Assembly (NCBI GenBank): GCA_023375675.1
Contig: JALQBC010000013.1
Coordinates: 620,001-684,000, forward strand
Length of the DNA stretch: 64,000 nt
Direction of reading: 5' to 3'
Source of the DNA: Cytospora piceicola
Taxonomy: Eukaryota > Ascomycota > Sordariomycetes > Diaporthales > Cytosporaceae
Shown: positions 25,601 to 39,369 of the stretch, one piece after another
Position numbering within the stretch: position 1 is the stretch's first letter
Layout of the letters: the number at the start of each line of letters is the position of its first letter
Notes under the pieces: model-generated
Database searches by the model: none
What the model was told of the DNA's origin: nothing
The model's input: only the letters and a program-made list of their open reading frames with translations
Translations under genes and position numbers: made by a program

Positions 25601-26349
25601 GGCAATCCCAGGGGCAATCCCAGGAGCAGCCTCAGGAGCAGCCTCAGGAGCAAGCTCAAGAGCAAGCTCAAGAGCAAGCCCAGGAACAAGTTCAGGAACA
25701 GCCACGGCAGGAACAGCTTCTAAGGCCAACCTTGCCAGGAGCGTTTCCTGATAGCTACATCAGCACGCAGTCGGCGCAGTCGGATTCGACCATCACCGAG
25801 GAGAAAGGTGTGGGTGCTGATACCAGTGCTGCGCAGCAAGGGGAACGGGAACGCCTGTCGGAGTCGCCTATCCAGGTGTCGCCAATGACTCCAAGCGGTG
25901 ATAAGCCTCCAGGTTTGATGGGCGACACATCCAGCCAGGGGGATCACTCGTCACAAGTATCATCGCCGTCGCCATCGCCAGAGCTGATCGAAAGGGAAGA
26001 AGCGGGTGGGGCACATCGAAACCAGGACTCCATTACGACTTCGACGTCGACCACCACCGTCTCGACATGGAACGACATGAGCCTGCGGGCTTTCTTCGAC
26101 TCAGGGTCGGACATCAGAGACCTCCTCGTCGTGGTCTACGACAAGACCGACGTCGAGCCTGTTGGACCAGACCACCCGGTCGCCGGTACGCTTTTCAAGG
26201 AGCAGAATGCCAAGTTGGCAGAGATCACAACCGTAAGTTTTCTGGATCTACCCCAAGGACGGACCACTGGCTAACCCTGGCTGTAGCAACTTGACAACAT
26301 GCTTGGTGACTGGCTAGCGCGCAAGCAGCGACTGCGAGGCACCGTTTAG
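22681..26349 (+). CDS. tea4: Tea4/Bud14-type SH3 cell-polarity protein
   Basis: Cell-end landmark protein of the Tea4/TeaC/Bud14 family. In yeasts it links Tea1 at microtubule ends to formins and recruits protein phosphatase 1. Exons are 22681-22708, 22921-24126, 24183-24256, 24307-26232 and 26287-26349 (1098 aa). Every junction keeps phase; intron 3 is only 50 nt with a CTAAC branch site. The N-terminal 360 residues are acidic and disordered. The SH3 domain covers about 367-425 (ALHTF, GDAMVLLDD, YWWLVRV, GYLPAEHIE), followed by ERLARLNKHRNIDLSATML. A PP1-docking RVxF-type motif, KNVSF, sits at residues 463-467. The middle is Lys/Arg-rich, then a Gln/Glu/Pro repeat tract (25530-25710), then a conserved-looking C-terminal part. 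The first exon encodes only MTRPEIIRA plus one base, so annotation could easily miss it. Confidence 0.88.
25530..25712 (+). repeat. in-frame Gln/Glu/Pro repeat inside tea4
   Basis: Within exon 4, imperfect 12-nt and 6-nt units (CAGGAGCAGCCT, CAAGAGCAAGCT and variants) encode runs of QEQP, QGQS and QEQA. Synonymous third-base differences between units show it is not a very recent slippage product, apart from the near-identical QGQS and QEQA pairs. Length likely varies between strains. Confidence 0.8.
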
Positions 26350-28165
26350 ACGGGCCACATGGCGACCAGATGACCTACCTTTCTCTCCCATCTCGATCAT
26401 TTGTTATCTTGGTCCTTTTTTTCTTCTGTTATGACACATCTGTCTCAACGGCATGCACGGGCCGTGCAAACCAGCCATCTTGTCGACTCTACTAAATTAT
26501 AATGCATCTACGAACCCCCCCCCCCCCCCGACAAGTTGCAGGTGTACATGATCCTGCTTTTACCATCGACATATTCTGAAGAGGCCCGGCGTTCTTGGGA
26601 TACGGAGGGATGGCCAGGTCCGGACTTGACTAATGGCTGTATACCACTGCTGGAGATGGAGCATATACCATGATTTTCGTTTCTTTTTTTGTTGTTTGTT
26701 TGTTTATGGTCTCCCACGAGGACGAAGGCACGTTAAAAGCACGTTCCTCGGATTTGGTTTCCCTCAGTTTCCTGGTTGGTGTTTTTATTGCCTTCTTTTT
26801 GCCTTCCTTCAACGAACCCGCAGGGAAAAAACAATAGACTGGGTGGCATGGCATGGCATGGCATAACATGGCGACGACGCCACGGACAAGGCAGGATGGG
26901 GAAATAATTGGATTCGGGATCCATATTTTAGTTTGAACTTCATACTCGAGCGAGGCGGACGGTTGTTTTTGAGTTCCAGAAAACAAAAGTCGTGGCTGCT
27001 CGAGGGGGAGTGGGCTTTTGTCCTTCTTTTCTCTTCTTCTTTTCTTCGAAGCCCATTGAATAACATTTCTTACATGACGAAGCGTTGCACCTTGAATCCA
27101 CAAGATTGAAAGTGTTGAAAGACAGTAAATATCACAGGTTAGGATTGTCAAGAGCATCAAAAGCATATAAGCACCCCTGTATTATTAGTTGAAGATTGAA
27201 CCCACTCAAATGTTCAACGGCTTGGGCTAGGCGAGGCTGTGGGGCCGTCAAAAGCTGGCCTGTTCCCGAGTGTGTTTATTCTCTGCTAATGCTATTCAGC
27301 CTTGTCTTTTCTGCCTGTCTGCCTTTCTTTGTTGATCCTGGACCTGGTTGAACTCATGTTTCATGACGACATTTGTAACTTTCTTTTGATCTACATACAT
27401 ACGAACCTCGAATACTGTAAGGCTTCATCCTCTTTCTGAGCCTGATACCTAAACAACAGGACACCCTGAATCAAAACTCTCCATCTCATCATCAACCGAT
27501 CGACTTATTTCCCTGCCCTGTCGAAGACTGCACTGCACTGCACGCCAGGAAGCTTTGGCAAACAAACGGACGGCACATTCACCAGCAACAAGAACGGTCG
27601 ATCCATATTCGACTTGTAGCAAAGTCAACAGCTCTTTTTGCACCCACCACCACAATACAACCACCTGAGGACACAGACAGACAGACAGACAACCAGCCAG
27701 CCACAGCCCAAGAGCCCAAGAACCCTCACACAAGCTTCTTCCCTTTCCGCCTCACGCTAACACAAAGCTACCCTGGCAACTCTCAGCTAGAGATTAGGTA
27801 GCTTTGTGCTCTGTGTGTACCACCCTGGGCCACCCTACGTACAGTACAGTACAGTACAACACAGTACGGTACGGTAAACGGTAAACAAGCCGCCGGTTAC
27901 AGCAGCAGAGTTCTAAAGAAATAGAGAGAGAAAGAGACACAAGAGAGAGAGACAAGATATAGAGACACCAGCAAGACATAGAGAGGCTGCGGTCGTGTTT
28001 TCCCCCCCTCCTACCCCCCTCCCCCCCCATCTCTCTTTCCCCCCCACCCCCACCCCCACCCCCGTCCCTCCATCCCATCCCATCCCCATCCCCATCCCAT
28101 CCATCCATCCTATCCCCCTTCCCGCAACACACAAACCCCCCCCTCCCCCCCAGCTTTCGCCTACT
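26350..28165. other. intergenic region tea4 to 28166 gene
   Basis: Contains the tea4 3' region with a C15 run (26515-26529), then the promoter and leader of the next gene. That leader holds a GACA repeat (about 27668-27692), a TACAG/CAGTA-rich patch (27836-27875) and a very C-rich stretch (28000-28155). No supported coding frame on either strand; frames over the C-rich patch are low complexity. Confidence 0.55.
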
Positions 28166-29117
28166 ATGTCACAAAACCCGTCCATACGGCCACCAACAAC
28201 GAAGCTCAGAATCCCGAGTGCGGCTGCTAGTTATACACCTGCCACCATGGATCCGGACCTGAGGTCCCAGCTCAATATGCTGTTGATCAACGGCGGCCAC
28301 GACAAGAAGTGAGTTTCCCAATCTAAATGCCCACTCCCTGCACTCCTTGCCTCCATCTCCTTGTCATGCTTTGCTACAATGGCGCCCGAAACACAACCAC
28401 CACGCACTCCCAACGTGCACCTGAATTGGGATGATACTATCGACAAATCTGGAGAGACTCAGACCCAGGGAGCAAGCTACCACTGCCACTACTACTACTA
28501 CCACTACCACCCGCCATCAACTACCCAGTGCATCACCATTGAACCCCGCTGGCCACCTATGCTAACGTCGCCTGCCCCCCCCCTCCCCGCCCAGAATCCA
28601 AGACCACCTCCTCTACACCCTCAACGCGCACCCGAACAACTGGCCCACGCAGGTCCAGAGCCGCGCCCTCGCCCTCCTGCGCTCCGGCGAGGTCACCACC
28701 TTCCCCGTGCTCCTGAAGCAGGTCCTCGACGAGGTCCGGAGGGAGACGTCCCTGCGCCCGAACCCGGGCTCCTCCTCGAGCACCAACAACAACGCCACCA
28801 ACGCCAACGCCACCAACAACACCGCCGCCCCCGCCGACCCGCCCGCCGGCGCAGGTGGCAACAACAACAACAACGGCTCCTCCTCCTCCTCGTCGTCGTC
28901 GGTGCAGGTCAACGGGGGGGGAGGTGGCGCCGCCGCCGGCTCGGGGCCCAGGGGCGGGAGCCACAGGGGGCCCGGCCCGGGCGAGGCGAGCAACCTGAAC
29001 AGGGAGACGCCGTCGTCGCTGGCGGTGCCGGCCGCCGTGGTCGACGAGGCGCTCAAGGTGACGAGCCAGGCGCTGAGGGAGGTCGCCGAGTTCGAGGAGG
29101 AGAACGGGGCTGCCTGA
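28166..29117 (+). CDS. small conserved-looking protein of unknown function
   Basis: I do not recognise this gene. Exons are 28166-28308 and 28595-29117 (221 aa). The 286-nt intron has GTGAGT at its start and a pyrimidine-rich CGCCCAG end, and the junction restores frame. The N-terminal half is protein-like and probably folded or helical: MDPDLRSQLNMLLINGGHDK, then IQDHLLYTLNAHPNNWPTQV, RALALLRSGEVTTFP and VLLKQVLDEVRRE. The middle is a Ser/Asn/Thr/Gly low-complexity linker, and the end is a helix-like, acidic tail (VVDEALKVTSQALREVAEFE). Two starts are possible: 28166, or 28247, which sits in an optimal GCCACCATGG context and would give a 194-aa protein beginning MDPDLRSQ. I prefer 28247 on context, but the longer form cannot be excluded. 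No membrane segment or signal peptide is seen. Confidence 0.7.
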
Positions 29118-30617
29118 TGGGCGGGGGGAGGGGAGGGTCACGCTTCCTACAAGAGAGAGAGAGTGAGGGAGAGGGGGGGAGAGGGAAGAGAAGGGCTTGA
29201 GGAGGCAACTCCGTGGTATATCTACGCGGATGTCCCGGGCTGCACCCAGGGGGCAATGGTCGAGGGTGGAAAGAGGCGAGTGGGACACGCGAGGACGTTG
29301 GTGAGAAAACAGGACGGACAATGGATGCACTAGGGTGTGTGGGAAGCCGGTCGGCGAGGAGTAGACGCTGCTATTGCTCGGCTCGGCTTCTTTTTTTTGG
29401 GGGGGGGGGGCATCACCGGGCGACGACCACATCCTCGAGGTGCCCTTTTTCTGGGCATGAGGTTTCTGTGACCGGGTCTCACCCTCCGGCACCCCCTCCC
29501 CACCCCCAAGGCATAAGCGGAAGCGGTGGCTTCTCGATGGGGAAAAACGTCTTTTGTAACAAACCGGGGACGGATCCTCTCTGCGTGGGCGCCAGCACAC
29601 ATGCTTCGAGCGCACACACACATATCTACGTACATATACGCAGGTCCCGCATCGGGGACCAGCAGGGGCGCATCAAAATGGGAACGGCACGGAAGGCCGG
29701 GCAAACGGCGTTGGTCTGGTTGGTTGCATTCTGAAGGACACTTGATCAAAATGGAGTGTTTTCTATCATTTATCTTCTTCTCCTCGGGATGGCCAGAGTA
29801 TGGACGCTATAGTTGTGATATGCCTTGATGTCCCGATCCGGTGACGACCTGCCCTTCCTTGTGTTCGAGGCACGCGTCGAGCCTTACTATCCGCCACCCG
29901 TTATGGCTACGGTTCACCATCCGATGCTGAGACCACCTATCTGTGGACGACTCCGTCGGCTTGCACATGAGTACAAAGCAGTCATGTACCGGCTGGTCAG
30001 AGCCACGCGCAACCTTAAGAGGGACCGACCACGATGTACTACCTAGGTGGCTCGGGGCGCTTGTAGACTACCTGACCTCCTTGCTGACGAGCGGGGAAAT
30101 GGTGATCAGGGTGGTGACTACCGAGGTCAAGTACATACCACGATCCTGAAATCTGACTCCCAAGAGCTTTGCTCATTACAGTCGTGGTGATGGGCACATA
30201 TGTCAGTCAGGCACATGTAGGTCAAAGGGGCATCAAGAACTACACATAGGACCGGAAGTCATTCATAAGCAGGTCTCATTAAGGAAATCTATCGTGTCCA
30301 GATCGCCTGTGCCAAGGCAGCCAGCAAACTCCAAGGTCGCAGTCTATGATGGAGCGTTCGACTTTACGGCAGAAGCCCGACAACCAGTGTAGAGATGTCG
30401 GGTATACCTCCACGTAATTGATCTGCCAACGCCCAAAACAACCCTGCACGGCCCGTGTGTGTCAAAATCGTCTTTGTCCACCCTGTGCCACCATGTCCTG
30501 TCGGGACAAACGTGCTGGCAGGCAGGCGAATATCTTCGATACCTTGAACCAAGTTCACCGGTTATTCCCAAACCTCATCAAGCAACAAAATTAAAATACA
30601 AGGGATGGGCATGGCAT
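29118..30617. other. intergenic region between convergent genes
   Basis: About 1.5 kb with the 3' ends of the 28166 gene (+) and cdc48 (-). It holds a GAGA-rich purine stretch (29150-29200) and a T/G run at about 29391-29410. Nothing recognisable as coding or RNA was found. Confidence 0.55.
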
Positions 30618-33254
<2,637 letters not shown>

Positions 33255-34199
33255 CTTTGCTGTTTGATCTGATAGAATGGGGGAAAGGGAAACGAAAGTC
33301 AAGTCGATGCCGCAAGTCCGGGAAGGTGCGTTGGCGTTTGCTGGGTTAGAACAACGTTGCTCGCAGGAAACGGAGACGTTGTTATTGTTGTTGTTGTTAT
33401 TGAAATCAAGAAAAACAGGCACTCGTTTGCCTGATGGGAAGGTTTATGGGAGAGGATGGATGGGGTATGGAAGAAAACCGAAGGGTTGTTGTGGTGGTTT
33501 TCTCAAAGTGTATGGAGGTGTAAGGTGTAGGTTGAGAAGAGCTGTCGTGACTGACGATGGATGGCGATGGCGGCGGTAGATGGGCTAAAGGTGGCACTTC
33601 CTTACCCACCAGGCAACTCCAGTATGACGATTTGATGGCTAGCGGGCCACTGCGGAGCTGGAAAAACCGCCCGGGGCAAGTCAGCTCCGTTGCCGAGGCC
33701 AGTATGTGGCCCAAGCTTCTGTCTTATCAACCCAGATTTGGAAGCTTCCAACAGCTTCCAAGCCAAGGCCTTTTGAGAGTTTGCTGACTGTTTCACTACA
33801 TGTTGGCCACCGAGGTGTCTGTTGACCAGGATTGTTGGAGGCAAATAAGCTATTATAACCTGAAGCCTCATAAACCTCATGCCTCTTCCATGAGACAACA
33901 GTTTGTGTTGAGATCTTTTGTCATCATCCCTCGGCAGGCAGCAGCACGTCACCCGAACTACTTGCTCCACCCTCAATGGCTTTTGGAGTACTCCGTACAG
34001 CAGCCTACCTAAGTATTCAGCATTACTTGTGAGGGGGCTTCTGGGCCTCATATGGTTGGTTGTCTTGGACAGGCTCCAGGACCTAAGTTCACCTCGCGGA
34101 AGGGACTGACCAGCAGGCCTAAAGTGGTAACATGGTAACAAGGGTCCTCACGAATGTTGTCGGTATCTATAATTGCCTAAACGTACTCTCCAATGCGAC
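33255..34199. other. cdc48 upstream region
   Basis: About 0.9 kb immediately upstream of cdc48, presumably its promoter and leader. A GTTATTGTTGTTG triplet-like run lies near 33378-33400. A minus frame at 33602-34141 has no family resemblance and odd composition, so I do not call it a gene. Confidence 0.5.
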
Positions 34200-34253
34200 C
34201 GAACGAGCGACCAACTACGAAACCTCCGCCCAACCTGCCAACGAAGTCGAAGC

Positions 34254-34850
34254 ACCGCCTCCTTCCTATCAAGCTGCGAACTCCTTGACCTTCAACGCGT
34301 CTTTCTTGGACATCGGCCAAGTCACAACCTTGGCCCTATACCCTGGCTGTCCTCCGTTGCTGTTACGGACAGGCATGAAGTCTTGAAGGCCGGTGATGTT
34401 CGGCAGGAGGTTGATATGGTGGTCTAGTAGACCCTGCCCAATAACCCCGACTCCCAGTCTAGGGCTCGCCGTCGCGATGCGCTCGTACGGGACGACCTTG
34501 GCTAGCCAGCTCTCAGTGAGCCAAGGAATCGACGGATAGTTGTTCGTCGGAGCCTCGAGACGGATTCGCTTTGCGGGACGGCCCCTGTAGCATATTCGTC
34601 AGCACGCCGGATCATCTCGCTCAGGTGCATAGATGTTTGCCTCACTGGTCATGGGATACGTCGGAACTGTCTGCCGAGGACACTTCCGTGGCGAGTGAAG
34701 ACCAAGTCCTGACCATTGTTGCTCGGCTCAGGGTCAAGTATCTGCCTTCCGGAGAAGGCTTGAAAGGTTATTCGGACGTCGATGCAAGGCGCCTGCTTGG
34801 AAGGTAGTACACGGTGATTGGTCTTCAGCTCCGAGTTAACGGCCTAGCTG
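34254..34850 (-). pseudogene. degraded coding relic, family not recognised
   Basis: Read on the minus strand from about 34845, a frame encodes a protein-like stretch (FSGRQILDPEPSNNGQDLVF, then TRHGSVLGRQFRR), hits a TGA near 34661, continues in the same frame (MHLSEMIRRADEYATG), then fails at TAG. Shortly before that stop, a different frame takes over with equally protein-like sequence (EAPTNNYPSIPWLTESWLAK, VVPYERIATASPRLGVG, LLDHHINLLPNITGLQDFM) down to a TGA at about 34277. A stop plus a frame shift inside otherwise good coding sequence indicates a decayed gene. Further protein-like minus pieces upstream (near 35180-35650) may belong to it. I cannot name the family. Confidence 0.4.
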
Positions 34851-37800
34851 TATCGAGGGCTTCATGTGTTGTATTGGCACCTATATACTTCCCAGCTCCT
34901 GCAAGCTCTAAAGAGGCGGCCTCTTCCTTTAGAGCTTAAACGTTGCAGTCACGGTAAGCATGATATCATTGCTGCAAGAGGGAAGTAAGGCTTCGAGTCT
35001 GGACCTTTGATGAGCAGTCATCATTCCAGCAGCTTAGAGAGACAATGCTGGTCTTGGGGGTGGCTCACTGATATACTGCAGCAATAGTGCTACAGCTCAG
35101 CCACTCGTCCTTGTCTCTCAAGGGAAGGTGGTGGTGGTGTCGTGTGTCTATGACCACAGACGAGGTTGGCTAACGATTATACTGACCAACAGCTCACCGT
35201 TTTCAAAACTCGTGACCACGTTTGGGTTAATCCATTTCTTGCGATTCAGCAATGGTCGTACAGAACACTGGCTTCGCAACCTGGTCGGCTTGCAAAGCGG
35301 CGGGGCGCGTTGCATCTTGCCCGACGAACAAGAGATACCTGGTCAATGGTCCGCAGCATCGACTTTGACGCCGCTGTGCAACCGACCGCTACCGGTAGTT
35401 CTTGTCAGGCATTGAGTGACCTGGCATTACTGCAAAGTCCGCGTCTCGCCCTGCGGCTGTGGACGGCCATAATGGCGGCCACTGTTGGTGACCACCTCGC
35501 CCGGCAGCTGCTCAAAATCCGGAGCTCAACCGATATGGAGCGGGTTGTCCACGAAAGTGATGGATAAGCCACTTCCTGAATGACGACAGGCTCGTATATA
35601 TCGTCACTGAGCTCATCCGATGTCCATATTGTGGCGCTCCCTGCTAGCAACCGCATGCTGCAAAACCACCGCTTTACTGCTGTGTAATTACTACGCGCCG
35701 GACGCTGCAGCAGCCGCTGATCTCACACAGCGCTTGTGCTCCGTAGTCTGAATGATTGCTTCCATGAAGCTAAATAAGCTGTGGGACTGTGTCAAACACC
35801 AATTTTCCACGAGCTGTTGACAGCCGTTATCAGTATGCCGTCTCACGTCGGTGGTCCAGTCCCGGCGCCGTGTGCCCCCGTAGATCTACACTTAGGGGGA
35901 ACATGGGAGAGTCCGGATTTCCATTGCGACGAATATGCAGATACGAATAAGGTGAATTGGTGAACCTGCGAATCATCTTGGCTCCCCATTGGCCCCCATG
36001 GGTCCCCATGTTTTGGGGCACCAGTACGCCTGAAAGGACATCACACGACCCAGAAGACCTCTTGAGACCCCAAATCCTGTAGGCTCCTCGGCGGCCGAGC
36101 CCCACGCTATTGGAAAGCTGAGAACCACTGAAAGTCGCCGTCGACAGACGAAACATGCTACAGGGTATTCGAGGGACTGATCATCACGAAGATGAGCGAA
36201 ACGAGCGTTTCCTGAGACACTCCAGAAGCCAAATACCGGGCATCCTATCAGCGAGGCTTGTCAGGCAAGCAGGCAAACAAGCAAGTAAACGGACCTCGAT
36301 GGTCGAGCCGTGATGCCCCTCGGCCGCATCGCACCGAGACAGGTTCAGGGCCGGCGGGCGGGCGGGCAGGCAGGTACGCAGGCAAAGCAAACGACGCGGG
36401 GCAACCAACAAGACAAGCAGCTGGGGAAAGAGGTGCATGAGATCAACCCTCGACGTCAGCACGGTCGCCAAGAAGGACTCGGGTGCTAAAGTATGATGAC
36501 GGGAACCCCATGATCTCTTGGACGGACGGGGTCCCACCTCTGAGCACATGGCAAATCTGACAGGTTTTGATCTGTATTGCTCTTATCATGGCCGTGCCAA
36601 ATATATACACTTAGCTTGCATATGCTGTGTACGTCAAGCTTTCGCCTCACGATGCCACGGCCCACGGCCCACGGTCCACGGTCCACGGCCCACAGCACAC
36701 GGCGGCGATGGGGATGGCGATGGCAACATACTACATGCTATGTAGCGGTATGACGAGGCTCCCACCTGTAGTTCCTTGTCTTCTCGGGGAGAGCAGGCGA
36801 GGAGGGAGGAGGAAGAGGATGAGGGGCAGCAGCGAGTGACATGGAAAACTTGCTTTGGCCGTCACCTCAGCCGATTCGCCGGGATGGCCTGAAGGTGGCC
36901 CTGCATGAGCTAAAAATGGAGCATGCAGAAGCAAAGCACCAGAGATCTGGAACTGGGCCCCCGCGGGACCACCACCAAGCCCAAGCACCAACTACCTACC
37001 CAGATACCTACCTGCCTAGGTGGGTAGACAGGAAGCAAGCATACATACTCAGTACATACGGGAGGACGGGTTCCTGGAAGACAATCCCATAGGGAAAAGC
37101 GGGAGGAGGGGAGAGGAGTGGAGCAGGGGGTAGGGTCTTGGGGTGTTTTTACACCAGATTGATACTGGATTCCACATAACGACTTGTTTTGTTGGGCACG
37201 TAGTTAAATGTTGAAGCGGTATTGAGGATGGCTGGTTTCGATTTGGTCTTTGACGAGACTCGTCGTGGCCGGATGCAGCGTTTTGCGTCATTGTAGCTGG
37301 GCGGTGGATACCGGTGCCCCGATGTTCACATCAACAACAATGGACAATGATCATAGCTATCAGGGCTATCTGGTATGTGGTACCTACGGCGGAGAATATA
37401 GGGGTTCAGGAAAACTTCAATGGTATCGAGTTAGCACCCTCAAGAGATCGACGCCTCCCATTCATTGCCAGGTGGCCCCTAGCTATAAAATCCCTAGAAG
37501 GGCCCAGAGCTTCATCCCTGGCGAACGAACACAAAGGATCAGCTAGTCTGGACAGAAAGGGTAGAAACCGCCGGCGAAAACTCCAGAGCTGACGTCCGGA
37601 CGGATAGAGGTCTGACAGGGCTGGAAGACATTGATGTAATATGCCGAGCCCTCAAGGACCAAAGTGCATATATATATGCCTTAAGGCGGGTTCCCAGGCC
37701 GCAACAGCATGCAGCTAGTGGCTAGGACGCGTGTGCAAAGCTTAAAAAGAGGCTTTCAGAGTTTTCTTCCCAATGCATTGTGATATAAAGCTGGGATCTT

Positions 37801-39369
37801 TCTTGTCAAATGTCATAGTACAGCATCCTTACAAGTGGGGATAGTCCCTGAGCTTATCCCTGACTTGACTGTTCCACCTCTGCATATTATTGCTTCTTCC
37901 GGAGAACAAACACCTAGGTATATCATCAGGCTGAAGAAAGATTGTCAGGGCTGATAGGGAGTGAGGTTCACGCGAAGGGGTATTGCATCTGGAAAAAGCG
38001 TAATACATGGCAATGCTCTATATAATGAAATTATCACGGGGAGTACCTAGGAAGGTAGATGCAATCGGCTGAGCTATAATTACTTAGGGACAAGACCTCT
38101 CACAGCTGAAGTGACTGGCAGTACATACCATAGTAGTACCGGTACTGCACAGTGGATGCCGATGACCTGCACTGGAGTGGTGAGAAGACAGGACCCCCCT
38201 ATTTCAACCTAAAAATCAAAGCCACAATTTGTTGGAGATCCCGGAGATCAGAGCGTGTATTCAGTGCGGTGATGCTTAGGGTCTGACGGTCTGCAGAGCT
38301 TTGATGTTTACAAGAGATATTGAACCCATGATTTCTTGATCGGGCCCATCATGATCTACAACTTTATTTTTTCTTCTTCTTTCAGAATTTTGATGTTTGG
38401 CGCCATGAGCACCACCCTGCCACCCAGACCACCTGGGTAAACAGAACAGGCTTAATGATGTAGTCGGCCCCATCAGCCCCTGTGGCATTCTAATAAAAGA
38501 ATAGAGAAAGCAAGAAACAACATCGCGGTGGTCAGGACCCTAGTTACGTGCCTACATACTTAAGTAGGTACACAGGTAACTGAGGTCCACACAAGGTCAA
38601 ATCAACAAGATTGCAAGGTTGCTCTGGCCCCAGGTTGTCCTGCTTGTGTGTTGTGCGTGCCTATGTTCAGTTGAGTGGACTGGACAGGAGAGCTGTTTTC
38701 CACCAACAAGATCACACCACAAGAAGTCTAGGGGGGGGGCGGCCCTGTTGCCTGTTGGTCTCAAGTGCTATCCCCAGTTCGTCCAACCATAAAGACACAG
38801 GGGTGTACTGCCAACCCATTAGCCCAGCCATTGAAGCCAGCCGCAGTCTTTGCGGTACATTCTACCAGGGTGGTAACCCCCCCCCCCTAGCCTAAGGCCC
38901 AGAGTCCAGAGCCCAAGAGGTACATAGATACAAGCACAAGCACAAGCACAGGCACGAGCACAAGTCTAAGCCTAAGCCCAAGCCTGCGCCTGCGTCACAC
39001 GTCGCGCTGTCTGTCTTTGGTCCCTCTCATCCATCATTCAATCAATCAATCAGTCAATCAATCAACTGCACTCGCTTCCTTCACCCATTTCCCTCCACAA
39101 CACGACGCTACAACCGCTGCACAGCACTCTCGCTCACCTCCACGCGCATCATCAGCCGCTCCTTCGCCCTCCTGCTCCTCCGCTGCCAGGACATCCACAT
39201 ATACACTCTTACTTCTAATCCGTTTCCGTCCGTAACCCCAAAATCACTTCTGCATACTGGCTTTCTTTAAGCTTAAAGCTGCAGCACCGCACCGACACTG
39301 CTCGTGTCCTGCCTGCACTGATCTACACCACCAGCAGCACGGTTGATATTGCGCGCCGTCACCTTCACG
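34851..39369. other. gene-poor region before the RhoGAP gene
   Basis: About 4.5 kb without a supported intact gene. Short frames near 35166-35567 (plus) and 35405-35656 (minus) overlap each other and look like remnants. It contains a CACGGCC repeat (about 36655-36705), TACTTAAGTA (38557), an AAGCAC repeat (about 38930-38965), an AATC repeat (about 39040-39065) and the pyrimidine-rich promoter of the RhoGAP gene (39000-39230). Confidence 0.55.

Noticed and set aside
33602..34141. 179-codon minus frame upstream of cdc48
   Set aside because: Composition unlike the neighbouring genes and no motif; more likely chance in promoter DNA.
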